Below the pieces are notes generated by a model. The model was not told where the DNA came from and made no database searches. It saw only the letters and a program-made list of their open reading frames with translations. A DNA stretch of 64,000 nt from Berberis thunbergii (taxonomy: Eukaryota; Streptophyta; Magnoliopsida; Ranunculales; Berberidaceae), in the NCBI GenBank assembly GCA_003290165.1, contig QNQO01008270.1, forward strand, positions 109,982-173,981, written 5' to 3'. Below are positions 58,548 through 64,000 of the stretch, piece after piece. The position numbers were made by a program, and so were the translations under genes. Every line of letters starts with the position of its first letter. Within the stretch, counting starts at the first letter, position 1.

Positions 58548-58668
58548 CTATATTTTCTGAAATACAGTGGTGATGGACAAATTTCTGGGCAAGTGTTAGT
58601 CTACAGGCATCCAGGGTTGCACTTAGGTGATGTACATGTCTTGAATGCAATATACGTCAAAATATAAT
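58548..58668 (+). pseudogene. Captured exon of an RNA-dependent RNA polymerase (RDR, RDR3/4/5-like)
   Basis: RDR enzymes make double-stranded RNA for silencing. The frame starts near GLYFLKYSGDGQISGQVLVY, continues RHPGLHLGDVHVLNAIYVK and then meets a stop. The H-P-G-L-H-x-G-D-x-H-V-L motif (R-N-P-x-L-H-x-G-D in other RDRs) precedes the catalytic DFDGD loop, which is absent. G-D-G-Q-I-S-G resembles the gamma-clade RDR wording. It directly follows the last transposase-related codons, on the same strand. Only about 40 residues remain. Confidence 0.72.
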
Positions 58669-58792
58669 TTATGTTCTTGCATACCTACTGCTAAACTAGT
58701 GATCGTTATCATGGATGACTAGTATGTTCCTTTGTGGATTTTATTGTGAAAGGTGATGTGCAACTCACTTGTTACTTGGTTTGTTTATGCAG

Positions 58793-59471
58793 TGAACCAT
58801 ATGTTACCGAAGAGGAGTTGAAGCTGATGCTTCGAGGAGCAGAACTCAGTGGGGCTATAGAAGAGGAAGAACAGGTTGCACATGTGCACTTTTGGAGTTG
58901 TTATTAGATGTGTACCATATCCGTATTTTACTGTTTGAGAAAAAGGAACTTTTCCCGTCATTCTAATATTGTAGGGCTGTTTTGCAGGATATGATTGAAA
59001 ACGTGTTAGAGATAAAAGATACTCATGTCAGGGAGGTGATGACGCCTTTGGTAGATGTAGTTGCTATTGACGCTAGTGCAACATTAAATGAGTTCCATGA
59101 TCTGTGGGTAACTCATCAATATTTCCAGGTATAAGAAGCCATTTAGTAGTGTTAACAAAAAAAGCAGCTATTAAGTAATTACTTGAACACCTCATGGGCT
59201 AAGAGTTTCGTGGACATTTTTAGGGTGCCTGTTTTTGAGCAGCAGATTGATAACATAGTACGTATTGCTTATGCAATGGATCTGTTAGATTATGTACCAA
59301 AGGTAAACTAATTTTCTCATTTTCTAATCACAACTTTATTTCTATAATGTTGGATTGGGTAACAATTTTCTGATGCCAACAGAGTTATTCTCTGTTTGAT
59401 TTTGCAGGGTGAGATACTAGAAAGTTCTAAGGTGGGGGATATGGCACAGAAGCCTGCATATTTTGTACCTG
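58793..59471 (+). pseudogene. Captured fragment of a CNNM/CorC-type CBS transporter (MGR8/MGR9-like, plastid Mg2+ release)
   Basis: Four exons with canonical borders: 58793-58874 (EPYVTEEELKLMLRGAELSG, AIEEEEQ), 58988-59128 (DMIENVLEIKDTHVREVMTP, LVDVVAIDASATLNEFHDLW), 59224-59302 (VPVFEQQIDNIVRIAYAMDL, LDYVPK) and 59408-59471 (GEILESSKVGDMAQKPAYFV). They cover the linker and first CBS motif of the CNNM family and match the Arabidopsis DUF21-CBS proteins encoded at At3g13070 and At1g55930. The EExExMI...VREVMTP pattern is diagnostic. The reading is open in each exon, but an S-R pair before VPVF is lost at the exon 2/3 border. The transmembrane DUF21 domain and the transporter-associated domain are missing. 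Confidence 0.85.
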
Positions 59472-60959
59472 GTAATTCTTAATAACAGAAACTTTGAAGC
59501 CATTTTATGTGTCAAATCCATTGCATTACTTTTCATTTATCATTTCTTAGTCTTGGAGAACTTACCAAACTGCCTATATAGTCACTTACCACTGGAAGGA
59601 GCCAATGAAACCAACAGAATTACTACTTTTTGATATTAAGTGACAAATTGTAAGAACATTAATGAGAAAATGTAAAGAAAAAATATGTCCAAAATTTTGC
59701 CTTGGTTAAGTTTTTGTCGAACATCTTGACTATTGCCCCAATTGGCTGGTCTGCAGTTTTTGCTAGAAAACCAAACAGGGTTGACGAGCCATCTACAAGA
59801 TAAATGAGATACAGTTTAGAATAACTCAACATCCATCACCACTCAAACTATATTTTTGGAAGAAAAAACTAAAATGCAAGGTCACGCAAGGGAACCTCGT
59901 GTCCAATATGACAAGATAATCAGATAGTTTAGTCAATCCGCTGTAAATCATGGCAGCACATTGAAGACTTGAACTTCTTGTAAATGTTTGTTTCATTTGC
60001 TCTCATAGATTATGTTGAACAAAGAGTCCACTTTTGGCTCTGATTGTAACTCATGAGAGAAAACTGAATACAAGAGGGAACTAAAGTAACTGTGAATAGG
60101 TAATAGGCCTTTTGGTTAGATCAGGTCACTTTGAATGAAACTTGCCACTCATGGAGCCATTTTTTGTGTTTCAGGTTTGTTATTATTCAAATGAGGCAGT
60201 TATAACATGTTGTCTTTGGTCATTTTCCTCGGATTTTCATAATATTTATGGTTATCTAAAGACTGAAGTTCAGTTTAGGAGACCAACATATTGCATCTAT
60301 GTACTTCAGGTCCTATTTTAAAATTAAACTCATGCCTTTTAGTTGAAATATATTAAACACGCATCATTTTGGAACCCTGAAGATTGAAATTATTGAATTG
60401 TAAAACTCATGACCATTGAAAGAATATCACTTGTAGTTATATCACATGAAGAGTTATCTTAGGTTGATTTTGGGTGTTTCAGGCATTGGGCGAATTTAGC
60501 TGGATTGGCAGGAATTTAATAACTACCAGCCTCATTCTCTTTTTTAATAAATTATCATCTTTTTTAACCACCACACCCCCCCCCCAAAATAAAAAAAACG
60601 TTCTATGCTCATGAATGGATTTACATGTCGGCAAATATAAATTGCATTTCCTTATGTAAAAGGTGCACTCGTTTGTATGGAAACTTTTATTTTTGTAAAA
60701 TTATGTTTTGTGGGAGAGACTAGTTTTGCAACACTGTGCATTGCATTGAGATTCTGTATTTTCTCTAGGTCTAATTCTACATGTTCTTTAACTGCTCTGC
60801 ACGACACTTGGTGTATGAAGGAATTAGCTCCATTGTTTTTAGTTTCCTCCATTTATGAGACTGCAGCAACCAGAATGATTGAAATTAGATTTCAAATCAA
60901 AATTGTGTATTTTTTTATAGGCTCTATATTGCGTCATGCGAAAACTCCTTGTAAAATGC
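59472..60959. other. Long non-coding stretch between captured fragments
   Basis: AT-rich intron-like sequence. No exon recognised. Confidence 0.4.
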
Positions 60960-61181
60960 AGTGGAACAAAAAATTTCAAAGAGAAATGTCATAGGTAATC
61001 TGGAAAATAATCCTAAAGCTTCAAATGTAGAAAGTACTGCTGACTCGAGTTGGAAAAGAAGTAATGTATTACAGCCCAAGGAGGCTCAATGTGTTCCAAG
61101 TTCGTGCATCATCAATTCTGTTGGTCGTGACAATGGAGGAGAAATAGAATCACTTAATCCTTCATCCAATATGTCTCTGGG
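60960..61181 (+). other. Exon-like segment, unidentified
   Basis: After TAAAATGCAG an open frame encodes VEQKISKRNVIGNLENNPKA, then SSWKRSNVLQPKEAQCVPSS and NGGEIESLNPSSNMSL before a GTATGTATG donor-like site. It is hydrophilic and looks like an intrinsically disordered nuclear protein. Source unknown. A further segment near 61915-62080 (EKAATNPASSVSEPQISNTA ... LNFDVQIKEPYSFTGKK) could belong to the same gene. Confidence 0.4.
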
Positions 61182-62733
61182 TATGTATGTACACTCTGAC
61201 ATTACAATGGTTATATGAATTACTATATGGAATAGACATGTCAGTTTATATTGGAAGAAAAAAGAAGTAATTATCACACAATTTTTTCAAAGCACATATG
61301 AAGATATGAAAAACCTCCAGATAATGATGCTGAAATTTTGAAATTCACTCTTCATTAAATGCATTGATAGGTGATCAAGTAGTACTAATTATTGAGAAAT
61401 AATCATATAGTTTTGAAAAGAAAAGCCTGGGTTCTTAGGTTATGTATCGGGAATATCAAGTCTACATCCATAAATTCTGTTCCTTATTTTTATGTAATTA
61501 TTTTATTATTGAAAATGTGTATGAATTAATCAAGACCATGATCTTGGAGATTGCAACACCATAAGTCTCTATAATTTCATGCTTTCATATTCAAAACTCT
61601 TATATAATCTGTCAATCTCAAGTTCGTCGGGCTACGAGATCTGTAGTATAAGAACCTGCCAACCGATATAATGCTAGCTAATTTCCCAACAGGTGCATTG
61701 GATAAGAAGAAACATCCTTTGACATAAAACATCATCTTTTGACTTTATTATAATTCTGAAATGCTCCAGTTCTACCTGCATTACTGTATCAAGAGATAAT
61801 AGAAGTGGATGTTTCTGGATTGAATATATGGTAGTATATCTGGGAGTTTTATTCATGAGCATCATATTCAGGAAAGGAGCATTGAGTAGCCTAATTCAAA
61901 AACTGGTCTTTCCCTTGAAAAGGCTGCAACAAACCCTGCTTCCTCTGTATCGGAGCCTCAAATTTCAAATACTGCATGCCTGAAGATAAAGCAGCATGTG
62001 CATCAATGCAGAATAATGGACTGAATTTTGATGTGCAAATTAAGGAACCATATTCTTTCACTGGTAAAAAAGGTATGTGCAATACCTGACTATGCAGAAT
62101 AATTTGCTTTCTAAGGGCATTCAGTAAAGTCGACTTGAGTATTCAAAAGAGTAATCAGACTGCTCACCTAGGATCACTTGTATACTTCTTGTCTAGGCCT
62201 TTTACTTATAGTGGAGATGCCCGAGTGAAGGAGTACTAGATTTGTGCTATTGTTGTGTTGTTTTCTTTTTTGAGTTTTAAGTTTTTTACTTGGTGACTTT
62301 GGAACTGATCATGAACCAAACAAACAAAATTTGGTGTATATTATCAATTTGAACGTATTCAAACTTTCATTATATGCTTTGTGCACGCTTCTTGAATTTC
62401 CAGTTGAGATTGATTTATTAATCATCAATCAAAGTTTTTTTTTAGGGGTGATTAAATTTTGACATGACTTGTAAATGAAATCGGAAACTCAGTGACTATC
62501 AAATTGATCGGCTTGATTGGGAGACCCATCTGGTGGCATTGTTTCTTTTCAAACTCCTTGCTCCAACATGGTATTGGAACTCATGCAAGGATCAATCCTT
62601 ACTCCCCCATATGATGATTTGCATGTGTTCAAGTCTGAAGGTAATGTTTTCACTACACTTTTCATTTCATTATTAACTAGTTTCTCAACTTATTCACCAT
62701 TATAGCTTATTAGTGCATTGACCTCTGTTGTAG
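61182..62733 (+). other. Mixed stretch with weak exon-like segments
   Basis: Besides the segment near 61915-62080, a short frame at 62518-62640 reads DPSGGIVSFQTPCSNMVLEL then MQGSILTPPYDDLHVFKSE and ends at a GTAATG donor-like site. I cannot assign either. The rest is AT-rich. Confidence 0.35.
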
Positions 62734-62957
62734 GTTATCACTGAAAATATTGAAAGTTATAGGAAAGCAGGGGAGAAGCTTGGGGCGAAAAGGAAACATT
62801 TGTTCTGGACACCATGTGTGTGTATTGTATTGATCGAATGCTTGAAGATTTTGGACATATTAAATGGGTGGGAGAGTGCTTGGACAAAGGAAAGAAAATT
62901 ACCAAATTCACTTACCATCGTGCCTGGTTGTTGAATCTTATGAAGAATTGCAGACCC
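62734..62957 (+). pseudogene. hAT/DUF659-domain protein fragment
   Basis: After TGTTGTAG the frame reads VITENIESYRKAGEKLGAKR then KHLFWTPC. A one-base change at a GTGTGT run shifts it, and it continues CIDRMLEDFGHIKWVGECLD, KGKKITKFTYHRAWLLNLMK. F-W-T-P-C-A-A-H-C-x-D-x-M-L-x-D is the DUF659/hAT-like domain pattern found in domesticated BED-finger proteins and in hAT transposases. The frameshift lies exactly at the Cys-His motif. Confidence 0.75.
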
Positions 62958-63102
62958 ACTGTAACCCACTGTAAGAATTGCTCCTTCATTAATGTCAAAC
63001 TACATGGTCTAACAATTACTAGTAAGAATTGGTCGAAATACACTTTGATGTACATTACATTAGTTTTGACTAGTTCTTATTTCTGTATCATTTTCTCTGC
63101 AG

Positions 63103-63310
63103 GCACTCAGATTATACGGGAGTTATAATGTGGTAGTTACAGGAATAATAATTACAAACAGCCCTCAGTGCCACCTGAAGTTTGATAATTGCATTGGCGT
63201 TCAGGTCTTCAATATGAATGTTTTGTCACCAGGAGACAGCCTCAACATGGATGGTATCCATCTCGAGAACTCCAAAGAAGTGCTGATTCATCACACCAAC
63301 CTCGCTTGTG
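63103..63310 (+). pseudogene. Captured exon of a polygalacturonase (GH28)
   Basis: After TCTCTGCAG the exon encodes ALRLYGSYNVVVTGIIITNS, PQCHLKFDNCIGVQVFNMNV and LSPGDSLNMDGIHLENSKEV, ending ACG|GTAAAT. GH28 enzymes hydrolyse pectin. The pattern N-S-P-x-x-H and S-P-x-N-T-D-G-I-H is family-specific. Here the catalytic NTD motif reads NMD, and the following exon with the second catalytic pair D-D is absent. The exon is otherwise open. Confidence 0.85.
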
Positions 63311-63517
63311 GTAAATTCAACTCTAAAGGTTATTTTATTCTTTTCGGCAGCTCCCTTGCTTTCGGCCAATTACTGGTAGAGACATGCATGCATCCCTTAC
63401 ACAATCACCTTATAATTAGGAATAACTATTTCTAAAACTGTTAATACAATTTCTAAAAGTAATTTCATGCAGGAATTTGTTTGTGGTCTGTCTACTGAGC
63501 AGCGTTAATACAATTCC

Positions 63518-63739
63518 AGATGTAAGTGGTCTGTCTACTGAGCAGCGTAAGAGGCTAACCATCGCAGTAGAGCTTGTCTCCAATCCGTCGATAATATTCA
63601 TGGATGAACCAACATCAGGTTTAGATGCTCGAGCGGCAGCTATTGTTATGCTGCAGTAAAGAATGTTGTTGGCACAGGAAGGACAACAGTTTGCACTATC
63701 CATCAGCCAAGTATCGACATATTTGAGGCATTTGATGAG
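63518..63739 (+). pseudogene. Captured exon of a PDR-type (full-size ABCG) transporter
   Basis: The frame reads [45 protein letters not shown], stop. A one-base change restores [29 protein letters not shown] and a GTAATT donor. LSTEQ is the ABC signature, IIFMDEP is Walker B and IHQPS is the H-loop of the second nucleotide-binding domain of plant PDR proteins. A 23-bp block, GTGGTCTGTCTACTGAGCAG plus CGT, is duplicated at 63483 and 63526 with a partly repeated flank (GTTAATACAATT), so the 5' part of the exon was rearranged. Confidence 0.85.
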
Positions 63740-63824
63740 GTAATTGCAACACTTACCAGTGAATTATATTCATGGCAACACTTTTCAAATGTTATGATAC
63801 ATATCAAGTGTTATTACATCTTCA

Positions 63825-64000
63825 GATGGATGGCATGTGATCCATTAGCCTGGGGTTGGAAATGGTTGCTTTTACTGCTGGTTATGATTTGTGGAAGATT
63901 GGTTTTTGGTTGGGGAATTATGTTTTTATAGTGGCATTTGGAATTCTGTTTCATAGATTATGGTGTATTCTAGCTCTGTAGTTCAGAATAACTTGCAATA
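63825..64000 (+). other. Hydrophobic exon-like segment, unidentified, cut by window end
   Basis: After ATCTTCAG a frame reads MDGM, stop, [46 protein letters not shown], stop. One strong membrane-spanning stretch ([15 protein letters not shown]) is clear. I do not recognise the family. Confidence 0.35.

Larger units (their letters stand above)
48549..64000 (+). mobile_element. CACTA element with transposase and captured gene fragments (right end outside window)
   Basis: The left end CACTACACCAAAAACC at 48549 is preceded by AAT (probable TSD). Palindromic subterminal repeats (48570-49045), a CT-rich minisatellite, an MBF1 exon, a LINE fragment, a TNP2-type transposase (52979-56458), a second transposase ORF (56871-58544), and then plus-strand exons from several host genes follow. 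No CTTTTGGTGTAGTG-type right end or second subterminal array appears before 64000, so I infer that the element continues. It is at least 15.4 kb. If the right end was lost by truncation, the fragments after 58.5 kb might not belong to it. Confidence 0.72.

Overview
This is nuclear DNA from a flowering plant, most likely a eudicot. It is AT-rich with intron-split exons, plant LTR retrotransposons (Ty1-copia, Ty3-gypsy), CACTA, hAT, LINE, SINE and TRIM elements, and small plastid/mitochondrion-derived pieces. I see no intact cellular gene. The window is a repeat-rich block in which nearly everything recognisable is a transposable element or a host-gene fragment lying inside or next to one. Family names come from reading translated residues by eye, with no database search.

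Layout. 1-7464: most of a CACTA element (TIR TTTTGGTGTAGTG at 7452-7464; left end outside the window). It carries minus-strand exon pieces of at least five unrelated host genes: MAP65, a LOG cytokinin enzyme, a plastid dicarboxylate transporter, ribosomal protein L1 and a UPL3/UPL4-type HECT E3 ligase. 7465-9893: a TRIM-like LTR, a gypsy gag remnant and AT-rich filler. 9894-14274: a gypsy-type LTR element with decayed contents. 14275-17354: an AT-rich MITE-like element and a SINE with target-site duplication (TSD). 17355-30123: a non-autonomous gypsy-type element with perfect TSD GAATC, an antisense ORF, minisatellites and a gag gene that is split by a second, internally deleted gypsy element (22681-28095). 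30124-36500: an unidentified fragment, a LINE fragment, an organelle-DNA mosaic, a hAT MITE with perfect 8-bp TSD, and a palindromic MITE. 36500-41702: a broken Ca2+-ATPase (ACA type) with a hAT MITE in its exon, and a broken PP5-like phosphatase with an intact TRIM in it. 41703-48548: two damaged copia elements, the second starting inside the RNase H region of the first. 48549-64000 (runs off the window): a second CACTA element of the same terminal family with a nearly complete but frameshifted transposase. It also holds plus-strand exon pieces of MBF1, an RNA-dependent RNA polymerase, an MGR8/MGR9-type CBS transporter, a hAT/DUF659 protein, a polygalacturonase and a PDR-type ABC transporter.

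How it fits together. The two CACTA ends share a 13-bp TIR and the same palindromic subterminal repeats. In both elements the identified host exons run in the same direction, away from the visible repeat-rich end, and most keep plausible splice sites. This is what a gene-fragment-capturing (Pack-CACTA) family would look like, with the 48.5 kb copy a possible former transposase source. A Helitron nested inside each element is the main alternative and cannot be excluded here. The remaining elements record successive nested insertions.
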